In this document: one piece after another, positions 17,179 to 25,711 of the stretch
Numbering within the stretch: position 1 is the first letter of the stretch
Layout of the letters: each line of letters begins with the position of its first letter
Origin: Halalkalibacter wakoensis JCM 9140
GTDB lineage: Bacteria; Bacillota; Bacilli; Bacillales; Bacillaceae_D
Direction of reading: 5' to 3'
Assembly: GCF_000513095.1 (NCBI RefSeq)
Contig: NZ_BAUT01000005.1
Span: 54,409 to 118,408 of the forward strand
DNA length: 64,000 bases
Made by a program: the position numbers and the translations under genes
The notes under the pieces: generated by a model
Seen by the model: the letters and a program-made list of their open reading frames with translations, nothing else
Database searches by the model: none
Told to the model about the DNA's origin: nothing

Positions 17179-18075
17179 ATGTATCATCATGTGCCTAAAT
17201 TAAGTACACACCCTGAACATACTAACCGTAGTAGTGGAAATCATCCTGGCAATAGACAAAATCAACAATTGGAACAGATTTTTTCTAGTATCCAAAGAGA
17301 AGCTTCAGCAATTAACCTTTATAGACAATTAGCTAATGTCGCACCAAATCAGCAACACAAAAAGGATATTCTTCAAGCACTAGAAGTACGAAAAGCTCAT
17401 CTAAAACAATTTACTAACCTTTATATGTATTTTTGCGGAAGGCAACCTGAGTATCGAGTTAATAATATCCCTATTCTTGGCTACTACGAAGGATTGCAAA
17501 GTGCTTATAAAGGAGAAGTAGAAGATTATGAAGAATATCATAGATATTATTCGCAAACAGAAGATCGTTACATGCAAAATGTATTTTTATGGGCGTTACA
17601 AGGGGAACAGATAAATATCTCCAAGTTAAACTCAATCCTAGAAGATGAAACTCGTCAGCTGATGGACTATGGATCCGAGCCTTTTGTGATCGATATAGAG
17701 AAAGCTACAAAACAAAACAACACATTTCGAACTGCCTTATGGACAGGTGAGCATTTACAATTGACTTTAATGAGTATAAATATAAATGAAGATATAGGCT
17801 TAGAGGTCCATCCGCATCTAGATCAATTTCTCCGTATTGAAGAGGGCCAAGGACTCGTGCAAATGGGCGATCACAAAGACCAACTAGATTTCCAAGCAGA
17901 AGTCTTTGATGATTATTCCATTTTTGTGCCTGCTGGTAAATGGCACAATTTAACCAATACTGGTAATAAGCCAATCAAACTTTATTCTATCTATGCCCCA
18001 CCAGAACATCCATATGGAACCGTTCACCAAACGAAAGCAGAGGCAATGGCTGCGGAAGAAGATCAGTACCACTGA
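17179..18075 (+). CDS. ferritin-like domain fused to a cupin domain
   Basis: 298 residues in two parts. Residues about 35-165 form helices with a ferritin-like/rubrerythrin pattern (SIQREASAINLYRQLA, EVRKAHLKQF, YKGEVEDYEEYHRYY). Residues about 185-285 form a cupin barrel with GLEVHPHLDQFLRIEEGQGLV and VPAGKWHNLTNTG. Homologues of the cupin part occur as stand-alone proteins; the fusion suggests a redox or metal-linked role (inference). AAAGGA 9 nt before the ATG. The 297-nt gap upstream shows no other feature. Terminator follows. Confidence 0.82.
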   Translation: MYHHVPKLSTHPEHTNRSSGNHPGNRQNQQLEQIFSSIQREASAINLYRQLANVAPNQQHKKDILQALEVRKAHLKQFTNLYMYFCGRQPEYRVNNIPILGYYEGLQSAYKGEVEDYEEYHRYYSQTEDRYMQNVFLWALQGEQINISKLNSILEDETRQLMDYGSEPFVIDIEKATKQNNTFRTALWTGEHLQLTLMSININEDIGLEVHPHLDQFLRIEEGQGLVQMGDHKDQLDFQAEVFDDYSIFVPAGKWHNLTNTGNKPIKLYSIYAPPEHPYGTVHQTKAEAMAAEEDQYH

Positions 18076-18093
18076 GGAAAATGCTTGCTTAAC

Positions 18094-18143
18094 AAAAAAG
18101 GTTATCCAAAAAGGGTGAAAACCCTTCTTAGACAACCTTTTTA
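18094..18143 (+). terminator. terminator after the ferritin-cupin gene
   Basis: AAAAAGGTTATC pairs with GACAACCTTTTT around an inner AAGGGT/ACCCTT hairpin; T-run follows. It can also serve the convergent deacetylase gene. Confidence 0.75.
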
Positions 18144-18152
18144 TCTGGATAT

Positions 18153-18752
18153 TTAAAATACACTAAAAGAAAACCCTTTCTTCCTTATACTCCTAATGAG
18201 TAAAGGTAAAACCTCAAGAGTCTGAATGCGTTCATGCAGCAAAATAATAGCCCCATCATCAAGATGTTCAACTACATTATGAACGATTTGATTAGGCTGA
18301 GTCTTTAATTCCCAATCAAATGAAGTGACACTCCACATGACCGTCTGTAAATTTAAGCTTGAAGTTATTTCCAATGTATGCTCATTGTACTGACCGAATG
18401 GCGGTCGAAAAAAACGTACTGGTTGTTTCGTTACATGCTCAATTGTGCGGATGCTTGTCTCGATCTGTGCCCTTTGTTGTTCCGTACTTAATTTTACTAA
18501 GTTGCGATGCCTGTTCGCATGCGATCCAATGATATGCCCTTCTTGTAACGCACGTTTCCAAGGTCTTTTATGGTGAAGCATACGAGCTTCCCAAAAAAAC
18601 ACAGCTGGCACTTGCTCTTCCTTTAAAACATCTAAGAAGTCATCAAGATGTTTACTAGGACCGTCATCAAAGGTTAATACGACGGTTTTCTTCTTTGTTC
18701 CACTTAGTTGACTTAGGTTTGTAATAACTCGTGTATCCTTTGTGTTGTACAC
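18153..18752 (-). CDS. polysaccharide deacetylase (NodB/CE4), start disrupted by a stop codon
   Basis: NodB homology domain: TFDDGPSKHLDDFLDVL with the catalytic and metal aspartates, GSHANRHRN (H-x-x-x-H metal site), RFFRPPFGQYN, and LLHERIQT with the last histidine. Likely acts on peptidoglycan or chitin-like sugars; no signal peptide is seen. The only usable start in the open frame is GTG 18752 without a ribosome binding site. The frame looks coding further upstream (VITDRVVYNT) back to a TGA at 18773-18771, preceded by ATG 18788 with GAGAGGTGAA at good spacing. One nonsense change at codon 6 is therefore likely. Confidence 0.8.
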   Translation of the reverse strand: MYNTKDTRVITNLSQLSGTKKKTVVLTFDDGPSKHLDDFLDVLKEEQVPAVFFWEARMLHHKRPWKRALQEGHIIGSHANRHRNLVKLSTEQQRAQIETSIRTIEHVTKQPVRFFRPPFGQYNEHTLEITSSLNLQTVMWSVTSFDWELKTQPNQIVHNVVEHLDDGAIILLHERIQTLEVLPLLIRSIRKKGFSFSVF

Positions 18753-18919
18753 AACACGATCTGTAATGACTCATGGACTTTTTAACATGTTTCTATTCAC
18801 CTCTCGCATTTCAAACTCACCTGTTTCCTACATAAGGTTACTTAACCCCATTAACCTTTCACTCCACTGCAATCAAGTCTAGGTATGGTCGGTGCTAATG
18901 TACGTACTAAAGCTAATTT

Positions 18920-20146
18920 TCAGCTTACTTCAAACCGGTTTCGCCCATTTTGTTTTGCTTTATACAGAGTTTCATCAGCTGCTATCATTAATTGTTCAAC
19001 ATCTTCGACTGATTGTACACATGCAATAGCAGCCCCTATGCTAACTGTAACAACATCATGACATAGAGAAAAGTTGTGGGCAATCCTACTTTTAAGCACT
19101 GAGTTTCTTATTTTTCCCCCTAACTCTACTACATCTCGTTTCTCTTGATCAAAAATAGCTACAACAAATTCTTCCCCACCAAAACGAGCACTAAAGCTTA
19201 CGGCTGGATCGATACATGCATGAATGTTCTGTGCGACCATTTGAATAACATGATCCCCTTCTATATGCCCATAATGATCATTAAACAACTTAAAATAATC
19301 TATATCAAGCATAAGGATAGCTAAGGTTCGTGAACGTTTATCATCATGTAACGCATTATTAATATAGGATTGAAAGCCTCTTCGATTTGGTATTTTAGTT
19401 AATTCGTCTATTAATGTTAATTGGTGTAAGCTCACATTGGCTTGTTGCAATTGATTATTTATTTTTTCATTTTCTTCTATTTTCTTCGCTAACTCTTTAT
19501 TTTTTTCCATTAAGAGCATTTTGCTATAAAAAGCACTCACATGACTTCGGTATAACATTCTCGAAGCAAGCCAACAAAAGAACAAAAATACTAATAGATT
19601 AACGTAATGTCCGAATAAGACCTCAGTGGAAGATTGAAAAAACGGTAAACCAATTACCAGAACGATAGTTGGCAATGAGTACAATGTGAGGATCGTTCGG
19701 TTTGAAGCATGAAACAAAACGGATACACACATAAAATTAATAGCAAATACCATTACATGCCCGTATTCTTTCTGATCCCAAAGGGTAACTACTGTCCCCC
19801 ATAGTAAAAAGAAAGAAACAAATCCTAATACACCCGCTTGAAACCATTTTCCCTCTTTTTCTGTTAATCTCTCTTTTTTTTCAAATAGAAAAATATAAAA
19901 TAGCAATAGAAAACTAAAGACAACCAAAGTGATGTAGAAAATAAGATACGGATTAATAAAACTTGTATTCGAGGAGTATGTGGCAAGCACATTCAATGCA
20001 ATTAAAATCATTTCAAAAAGAATTACAAGTTTAGCAAACAACTTACATCGTTGTACATTCTCATGGAATAGATAGTCCTTTAACAGCTTTTGCTTTTCCT
20101 CTGTTATATCCAAAGTTGAAAACAGAGAAGAATCTAGTAATTTCAT
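18920..20146 (-). CDS. membrane-bound diguanylate cyclase (GGDEF)
   Basis: About 408 residues: six hydrophobic helices (residues about 35-215), a coiled coil (LMEKNKELAKKIEENEKINN), then a GGDEF domain (LTIDELTKIPNRRGFQ, MLDIDYFKLFNDHYGH, ARFGGEEFVVAIF). The GGEEF active-site loop is intact, so synthesis of c-di-GMP is likely. No RxxD inhibitory site precedes it. Single gene; AAGG stands 9 nt before the ATG at 20146 (another ATG at 20155). Confidence 0.9.
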   Translation of the reverse strand: MKLLDSSLFSTLDITEEKQKLLKDYLFHENVQRCKLFAKLVILFEMILIALNVLATYSSNTSFINPYLIFYITLVVFSFLLLFYIFLFEKKERLTEKEGKWFQAGVLGFVSFFLLWGTVVTLWDQKEYGHVMVFAINFMCVSVLFHASNRTILTLYSLPTIVLVIGLPFFQSSTEVLFGHYVNLLVFLFFCWLASRMLYRSHVSAFYSKMLLMEKNKELAKKIEENEKINNQLQQANVSLHQLTLIDELTKIPNRRGFQSYINNALHDDKRSRTLAILMLDIDYFKLFNDHYGHIEGDHVIQMVAQNIHACIDPAVSFSARFGGEEFVVAIFDQEKRDVVELGGKIRNSVLKSRIAHNFSLCHDVVTVSIGAAIACVQSVEDVEQLMIAADETLYKAKQNGRNRFEVS

Positions 20147-20278
20147 ATTTGACATCCTTATTCATTTTTCGCGGTTTTTATAATGTAATATCATTATATA
20201 TGTTCCATTCAAGCTTTTCATCTTCTTATTCAGAATAATTTATAAATGTTACACAGGCTCTCCTTTTACTAAAAAGAA

Positions 20279-20304
20279 AGCGATGCTTATTAAAAAGCAT
20301 CGCT
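20279..20304 (-). terminator. terminator after ablB
   Basis: AGCGATGCT / AGCATCGCT stem with a T-rich tail on the minus strand. Confidence 0.75.
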
Positions 20305-20320
20305 CGTTAATTAAATAGGC

Positions 20321-21172
20321 TTACGAACTTGACAAGTCCTTGACCCATACATTCATATCTTCTAACTTGTCATAAATATAACAATTGTTTCTAAGTCTTC
20401 CCTTATAATGATACCCAAGTTGAAAAAAAGCTGCGTTCATGCCAAATGATAATGAACGGGCAATGGAAAAAGCACAATAAATATGATCATTGCGTAATTC
20501 TTCTTCTAATTTTACAAGTAATTTCTTCATCAAGCCAAACTTTCTATGTTCTGGAAGAGTGGCACAATCAGTCATTTCAGCATTATGATCAGTCTTATTT
20601 ACGTCAGCTGAAGCCGCACTAACAATGTCTTGATTGTACTCAACAATATAAAAAATGGATCCATTCTTCATCACTTTTTTTATATACTCTGGATCATTCA
20701 TAGGCGTTGGATAAATGTCAAACACGTGATCATATAGCATCGCAAGCTTTGTTGCATCCGATTTGGTTGCCTTTCTAAATTTATATTGATCTGGTGCGCT
20801 CTTTTGTTCAACCGTCCTCCCTTTTTGATAAACTGATCGTAATATTTCATCTTCCTTAATCCAATGAACACTCGTTCTTCGCTCAACTGTTTTGTACAAC
20901 GCCATCGTATATTGGTCATGACCATTGTTATACGCCTCGAAAATGGCCTCTAGTTCAAATCCATAAGAAAGCAACTGTTTCCAATCTTCTGGTTTTGAAT
21001 GAAAGAGAATTTTAGAAAATGAATGTTCCGCGACCATCGTTGAAATTCTTGTCATAATGTCATCAATGTTGCCACGATATTGGTCAACGCGTAATCTTTC
21101 ATTAAAATAATCTAAAAATACAGTTGCCATATAGGTGGATCCTTTTAAAGTCTTTGTTTCTGGAAGTTGCAT
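20321..21172 (-). CDS. ablB: putative beta-lysine N-acetyltransferase AblB/YodP
   Basis: 283 residues, as B. subtilis YodP. N-terminal part (TVFLDYFNERLRVDQYRGN) and a C-terminal GNAT domain (FRKATKSDATKLAMLYDHVF, ATLPEHRKFGLMKKLLVKLE) match AblB, which acetylates the epsilon-amino group of beta-lysine made by KamA/AblA. GGAAAGGAG 10 nt before the ATG. It starts 20 nt after the sigma-54 activator gene and is co-transcribed with it. In relatives ablB sits beside kamA; here about 7 kb of other genes lie between. Confidence 0.88.
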   Translation of the reverse strand: MQLPETKTLKGSTYMATVFLDYFNERLRVDQYRGNIDDIMTRISTMVAEHSFSKILFHSKPEDWKQLLSYGFELEAIFEAYNNGHDQYTMALYKTVERRTSVHWIKEDEILRSVYQKGRTVEQKSAPDQYKFRKATKSDATKLAMLYDHVFDIYPTPMNDPEYIKKVMKNGSIFYIVEYNQDIVSAASADVNKTDHNAEMTDCATLPEHRKFGLMKKLLVKLEEELRNDHIYCAFSIARSLSFGMNAAFFQLGYHYKGRLRNNCYIYDKLEDMNVWVKDLSSS

Positions 21173-21191
21173 AACTCATGCTCCTTTCCGT

Positions 21192-22586
21192 TCATCGATT
21201 CAAAGAGATCTGGTGCTTTTTTATCTTGTATTGCAGTGTCTGTCTAGGGACATCTAATAATTGGGCAGCATGAAACACATTGTAATTACACTGCTGTAAA
21301 GCATGTATGATCATCGAAACTTCTACCTCTTTTAACGTTGCTTTAAGTGAGTTTCCTCGATAGCTTTGTCGTTCTTTTTTTGCTTTTAAGTAAACAGGAA
21401 GGTGTTCCACTAACAAAACATCTCCCTCCACCATATTCATAGCAAATTCAATTGCGTGCTCAAGTTCTCGAACATTTCCTGGCCAATTATGTGTTTGAAG
21501 TACCTTTATAACTAGTGGATCAATTGACAAAACCAATTTACCAAATAAAAAGTTATATTTTTTAACAAAGTGGTCCGCTAAAAGAGGAACATCGTCTAGT
21601 CGATTTCGAAGTGGAGGAATTTCTATAAAAAAGACATTGAAGCGATAATATAAATCAGCTCGTAATTGATTCTTTTCAATGCAAGTTAAAGGGTGTTCAT
21701 TCATCGCCACAATCATTCGTACGTCGACTGCATACGAGTTTGTTCCGCCTATACGACGTATAATACCATCTTCGACAACTCGTAAAAGCTTTGTTTGAAA
21801 CTCAAGCGACATTGTATTGATTTCATCCAAAAAAAGGGTACCAGTGTGGGCCAGCTCGAATAAACCAACTCGATCAACAGCACCAGTAAAACTGCCTTTC
21901 TTCGTTCCAAACAACGTACTTTCTAATAATGATGAAGGCAAGGTTGCACAATTTTGAGCAATAAACGGTTGATCTCTTCTTCTTGATGCTTGATGTATCG
22001 CTTGGATGAGCAATTCTTTTCCAGTACCTGTTTCACCAAAGATCAGAACGGGTGAAGACGTCGACGCTGCTTTTCTTGCAAGTTCCTTTACTTTTATCAT
22101 GTCATCGTTGTTGGTAACAATGTCATCCAAGCCATACTTTGTTCCATGAATGGCAACTGGTTTTGACTTTTGGTGATGAACTTTTGCTTGAAGGTCCATC
22201 AAGGATTGGGAAAGGTTTCTTACCGTCGTTAAATCTTTAGCGATCTCGACCGCCCCAATTAGTTGTTCCCCGACTTTAATCGGTAATGTTGTGTTAACCG
22301 TATCAATTAATTGTCCTTTAATGTTTTTATATGTTTGCGATTGTTGAATAATCGGATTTCCACTTTTTATTACTTTAAGCAAAGTACTAGATTCTTTGTT
22401 AAGAGAAGGGAATACGTCTAATACATGTTTACCTAGGACATCTTCAATCGTTGTACCGTCGTTCTTTGCAGCAACATCATTGTAATAAATCGTAATTCCC
22501 TCGGCATTGACGACATGAATCGCTTCATCAATACTACCTAAAATGGCTTCTAGCATCTGTTTCGTTTCAAAAGGCTTTAGAAACAT
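21192..22586 (-). CDS. sigma-54-dependent transcriptional activator (PAS-AAA+-Fis)
   Basis: 464 residues. PAS sensor domain (about 10-115; IHVVNAEGITIYYND). AAA+ domain with Walker A GETGTGKE (184-191), the sigma-54 contact loop GSFTGA (231-236; usual GAFTGA) and Walker B LFLDEIN. C-terminal Fis-type helix-turn-helix (HALQQCNYNVFHAAQLLDVP, RQTLQYKIKK). Similar to RocR/BkdR/AcoR activators of amino acid and acetoin catabolism. Being in an operon with ablB and close to the sigma-54 promoter of kamA, it probably activates that promoter. Signal not known; lysine or a derivative is an inference. GGGAGGTG ribosome binding site. Confidence 0.92.
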   Translation of the reverse strand: MFLKPFETKQMLEAILGSIDEAIHVVNAEGITIYYNDVAAKNDGTTIEDVLGKHVLDVFPSLNKESSTLLKVIKSGNPIIQQSQTYKNIKGQLIDTVNTTLPIKVGEQLIGAVEIAKDLTTVRNLSQSLMDLQAKVHHQKSKPVAIHGTKYGLDDIVTNNDDMIKVKELARKAASTSSPVLIFGETGTGKELLIQAIHQASRRRDQPFIAQNCATLPSSLLESTLFGTKKGSFTGAVDRVGLFELAHTGTLFLDEINTMSLEFQTKLLRVVEDGIIRRIGGTNSYAVDVRMIVAMNEHPLTCIEKNQLRADLYYRFNVFFIEIPPLRNRLDDVPLLADHFVKKYNFLFGKLVLSIDPLVIKVLQTHNWPGNVRELEHAIEFAMNMVEGDVLLVEHLPVYLKAKKERQSYRGNSLKATLKEVEVSMIIHALQQCNYNVFHAAQLLDVPRQTLQYKIKKHQISLNR

Positions 22587-22617
22587 GTAAGAGCACCTCC
22601 CTTACAGTTCTATTCGT

Positions 22618-22664
22618 ATTTAAGGCTCTTTTCACATAGATTGTTACTTGTAAAATCGATTAAA
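22618..22664. repeat. end fragment of the dispersed repeat family
   Basis: TAAGGCTCTTTTCACATAG followed by TTGTAAAATCGATT. The reverse complement matches the right end of the copy at 60190-60242 (GAAAAGAGCCTT). It lies between the cls stop and the activator start. Partial copy; weak evidence. Confidence 0.4.
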
Positions 22665-22672
22665 CTCCTATT

Positions 22673-24118
22673 TTAAAGAATAGGAGAAAGTAATCTTGAA
22701 ACTGATTCTTTAAATCGAATTTTTAATGATCTTTGTTCGTACTGGTCAAGCGTTAATTCCCTCGAATGTTCCATGTCAGTATGAAAGATTTCAGTCAGTT
22801 TTGTCACTTCCTTATCTGAATACAAAAAGGCATTCACTTCAAAATTAAGCCTGAAGCTTCGAACATCAATATTAGCCGTACCAACTGATCCAATCGCATC
22901 ATCTGAGACAATGGTTTTACAGTGAAGAAAGCCATTTTCATAGATGTAGACTTTTGCACCAATTTTAAGTAATTCACCGATATTCGAATAAGTCGCCCAA
23001 TATACAAAAGGATGATCTGGTTTATTCGGGATCATTATACGAACATCCAAACCTGAAAAACAAGCAATTTTCAAAGCGTCCAAAAGACTTTCATCCGGAA
23101 TAAAATAGGGCGATTGAATATAAACGTAGCGTTTTGCTGATAAAATCATTTTAATATATGCCTTTTTTATTTGCTCGAGTTGAGAGTCTGGACCGCTCGA
23201 GACTATTTGAATTCCATACTGGCCATATTCCTTTTTAAATGGAACTCTAAATTCGTTAATTAATAACTCCTTTTTTGCTGCTTGATTCCAATCTTGAATA
23301 AATCGTGTTTGAATATTATTTACAGCATCACCGAGAATTCGTAAGTGTGTATCTCGCCAGTAACCAAATCTTTCGTTTAAACCAAGATATTCATCACCAA
23401 CATTAAATCCCCCAATGTAGCCTATTTCTCCATCAATAATGGCCAGCTTCCGGTGATTTCTAAAATTTATCGTTAAGTTAATGAGAGGTATTCTAGAAGG
23501 GAAGAAAGCTTCTACCTCTCCTCCAGCAGATTTAATTTTTTGTACAAAAGTTTTGCTTAATTGTCGAGAGCCCAAATCATCAAAAAGGAGCCGAACCGAG
23601 ACGCCTTCGCTTGCTTTTTTTGCTAATAGATCTGCTAGTTTGTTGCCTAGTTCATCGTCGCGAATAATGTAGTATAAAATATGTATATGTTTCTCTGCTT
23701 GCTCTATATCCGTTAATAATGTCCGAAACTTTTCTTTTCCATCGATAAACACATCAACTTTGTTATTTTGAGTAAGAAGGGCCGCATTGTGAGTTAAATT
23801 CATAATAATAAAATCTTTATATTTGTTGATCGCAGCATCTTCTATGTTGACTCGATTATCACGAAATGTGGTTAATTGTTCTGTAACCATTCTCTTTAAT
23901 AAATGGTAGCTCTTTTCATCCCATCTAAATAACTTTGATCGACTTAAATTACGACCAAATATAATGTATAAGAAAAAACCGACTAATGGTAAAAACGTTA
24001 ACACTAGCACCCACATCCAAATAGAACTTACATTTCTTCGTTCTAAGAAAATGATCATTGCTGCGAGGGCTGTGTTTAAACTAAAGATCAATGAGACAAT
24101 GATAGTGGTATAACTCAT
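22673..24118 (-). CDS. cls: cardiolipin synthase (phospholipase D family)
   Basis: 481 residues. Two N-terminal helices (about 4-24 and 34-54), then two PLD catalytic HKD motifs: FRNHRKLAIIDGEIGYIGG and FLHCKTIVSDDAIGSVGT. These join two phosphatidylglycerol molecules at the membrane. Length and layout match Bacillus ClsA. Reads alone; 86 nt separate its stop from the activator gene. Confidence 0.93.
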   Translation of the reverse strand: MSYTTIIVSLIFSLNTALAAMIIFLERRNVSSIWMWVLVLTFLPLVGFFLYIIFGRNLSRSKLFRWDEKSYHLLKRMVTEQLTTFRDNRVNIEDAAINKYKDFIIMNLTHNAALLTQNNKVDVFIDGKEKFRTLLTDIEQAEKHIHILYYIIRDDELGNKLADLLAKKASEGVSVRLLFDDLGSRQLSKTFVQKIKSAGGEVEAFFPSRIPLINLTINFRNHRKLAIIDGEIGYIGGFNVGDEYLGLNERFGYWRDTHLRILGDAVNNIQTRFIQDWNQAAKKELLINEFRVPFKKEYGQYGIQIVSSGPDSQLEQIKKAYIKMILSAKRYVYIQSPYFIPDESLLDALKIACFSGLDVRIMIPNKPDHPFVYWATYSNIGELLKIGAKVYIYENGFLHCKTIVSDDAIGSVGTANIDVRSFRLNFEVNAFLYSDKEVTKLTEIFHTDMEHSRELTLDQYEQRSLKIRFKESVSRLLSPIL

Positions 24119-24268
24119 TATAAAGCCTCCAAAAAAGGATTAATGTTACATTACTAGGATAACATGTTTCCTATTTTTGTCTATTTTGCTTGTTATTCAT
24201 ACGGTGTCTTTGTATTATTTTATGAATGATTCAGCTTGGATAAAATAGATAACATAGGGGGGATAAAA

Positions 24269-24913
24269 TTGAATGAAATGTACATTTATTTAATAGTCGC
24301 TATACTCATTTCCCTTGTCCCAGTCATTCGTTCAATGTTTGGAACGATTCATACGTTAGTCCATGAAAGCGGGCATGCTCTTGCAGCGCTCATAACAAGC
24401 GGGAAGGTGTATGCCATTTCTTTATATAAAACAACTGACGGGCTTGCAATCACATCCTCTAAGTCTAAGGTTCGCTCCATTTTTGTCTCTTATGCAGGAT
24501 ATACATTTGCTACGATCGTTGCCTACTTCAGTTTTTATTTTATTTCAACTGGAGAGACGCTTTTTTTATTTTATTTTTTTCTAGGGCTAGCAACAGTAAA
24601 CTTATTATTATGGGTAAGGAACGTTTTTGGTGTATTTTGGTTATTGCTCTATGTTGGTGGTTGCGGATTATTAATACATTTTCAGTTTTCAGCAATGAAA
24701 CAAGTTCTTGTATACATATTGGCAAGTGTGATTCTAGTGCAATCTGTATTCGCATCATGGACTGTTTTTTTGTTAAGTATGAAAAGCTCGGGGAATGCAG
24801 GAGATGCTACTGGATTGCAAAAACTAACCCACATCCCAGCCTTTATTTGGGGATTTCTCTTTTTTGCTCAATCATTATGGGGAACGTATTATATACTCCG
24901 TTACTTCATTTAA
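24269..24913 (+). CDS. M50-type membrane metalloprotease-like protein
   Basis: About 214 residues with several transmembrane helices and THTLVHESGHALAALITSGK. HESGH is the HExxH zinc motif within a helix, as in M50B peptidases (the common Bacillus M50 family protein). A second NPDG-type motif is not obvious, so proteolysis is uncertain. Start set at TTG 24269, 6 nt after AGGGGGG; ATG 24278 is the alternative. Confidence 0.8.
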   Translation: MNEMYIYLIVAILISLVPVIRSMFGTIHTLVHESGHALAALITSGKVYAISLYKTTDGLAITSSKSKVRSIFVSYAGYTFATIVAYFSFYFISTGETLFLFYFFLGLATVNLLLWVRNVFGVFWLLLYVGGCGLLIHFQFSAMKQVLVYILASVILVQSVFASWTVFLLSMKSSGNAGDATGLQKLTHIPAFIWGFLFFAQSLWGTYYILRYFI

Positions 24914-24920
24914 CGATGTT

Positions 24921-24962
24921 TATCCTTCATCAAAAGTACGCTTTAGCTTTTAATGAAGGATA
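24921..24962. terminator. inverted repeat/terminator between convergent genes
   Basis: TATCCTTCAT / ATGAAGGATA, 10-bp stem, between the protease and nitroreductase stops. The T-run is weak. Confidence 0.5.
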
Positions 24963-24970
24963 AGTGCGTT

Positions 24971-25543
24971 TTACGAATCAAGCCACTTTGTATAATTTTG
25001 AAATGGTGTCTTTTTTACTTTTGGCGTTTTCATATTTGGATAACCGATGTAAAGAAAAGCTAGTAACTCTCCTTTTTCCGTTAGTTGAAAAAACTGTTTT
25101 ACTTTTTCCTCATAACAGATCGGACCTGTTCTCCATATTGCCCCTAACCCAAGGCCATGTGCAGCTAGAAGCATGTTTTGAATGGCACTGTTTACAGCTG
25201 CATATTCCTCTTTAACTATCACGTTCTTCTTTGAGCTCGGTTCAACGGCAACACCTATCACAACTGGAGCTCTAAGTGGGTTCGATTCGATTCGTTTGAT
25301 TTTTTTTTGATTTTCCTCTGACGCTGCATCTTCCATGTTTTCTTGCGTGATTTCAGCAAAAACTTCTCCTAACCGATTTCTAGCGTTCCCTCTTAGTACA
25401 AAAAACCTCCAAGGCTCTGTTCGAAAATGATTTGGTGCGTACGTAGCTGCCTCAAGAATTTTTTCGATTTTTTCATCTGGGACTGGATCTTCTTTTACAA
25501 GTCCAATTGTCCTTCTCGTATATATCGCTTCAAAAATGTCCAA
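24971..25543 (-). CDS. nitroreductase family protein (YdjA-like)
   Basis: 190 residues. The flavin-binding pattern of the nitroreductase fold is clear: YTRRTIGLVKEDPV with the FMN phosphate arginines, LEAATYAPNHFRTEPWRF, NMLLAAHGLGLGAIWRTG, and FLYIGYPN. FMN-dependent NAD(P)H oxidoreductase; physiological substrate unknown. The frame opens with TTG 25543, with AAAGGAG upstream at slightly long spacing. Confidence 0.9.
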   Translation of the reverse strand: MDIFEAIYTRRTIGLVKEDPVPDEKIEKILEAATYAPNHFRTEPWRFFVLRGNARNRLGEVFAEITQENMEDAASEENQKKIKRIESNPLRAPVVIGVAVEPSSKKNVIVKEEYAAVNSAIQNMLLAAHGLGLGAIWRTGPICYEEKVKQFFQLTEKGELLAFLYIGYPNMKTPKVKKTPFQNYTKWLDS

Positions 25544-25711
25544 ATCAACTCATTCTCCTTTCTAATCTTTTGCCATCTTTCATTCATATCAAATCAAAAT
25601 CTGTCTTATTACTCATCTTTGTCGAATCCCATCATTTTTCTTTACGTTCCTCTTTCATCATTTTAGAATAGAGGGTACAATGAATTTCTTTACAGTTTTG
25701 TAAAAAAGGAG

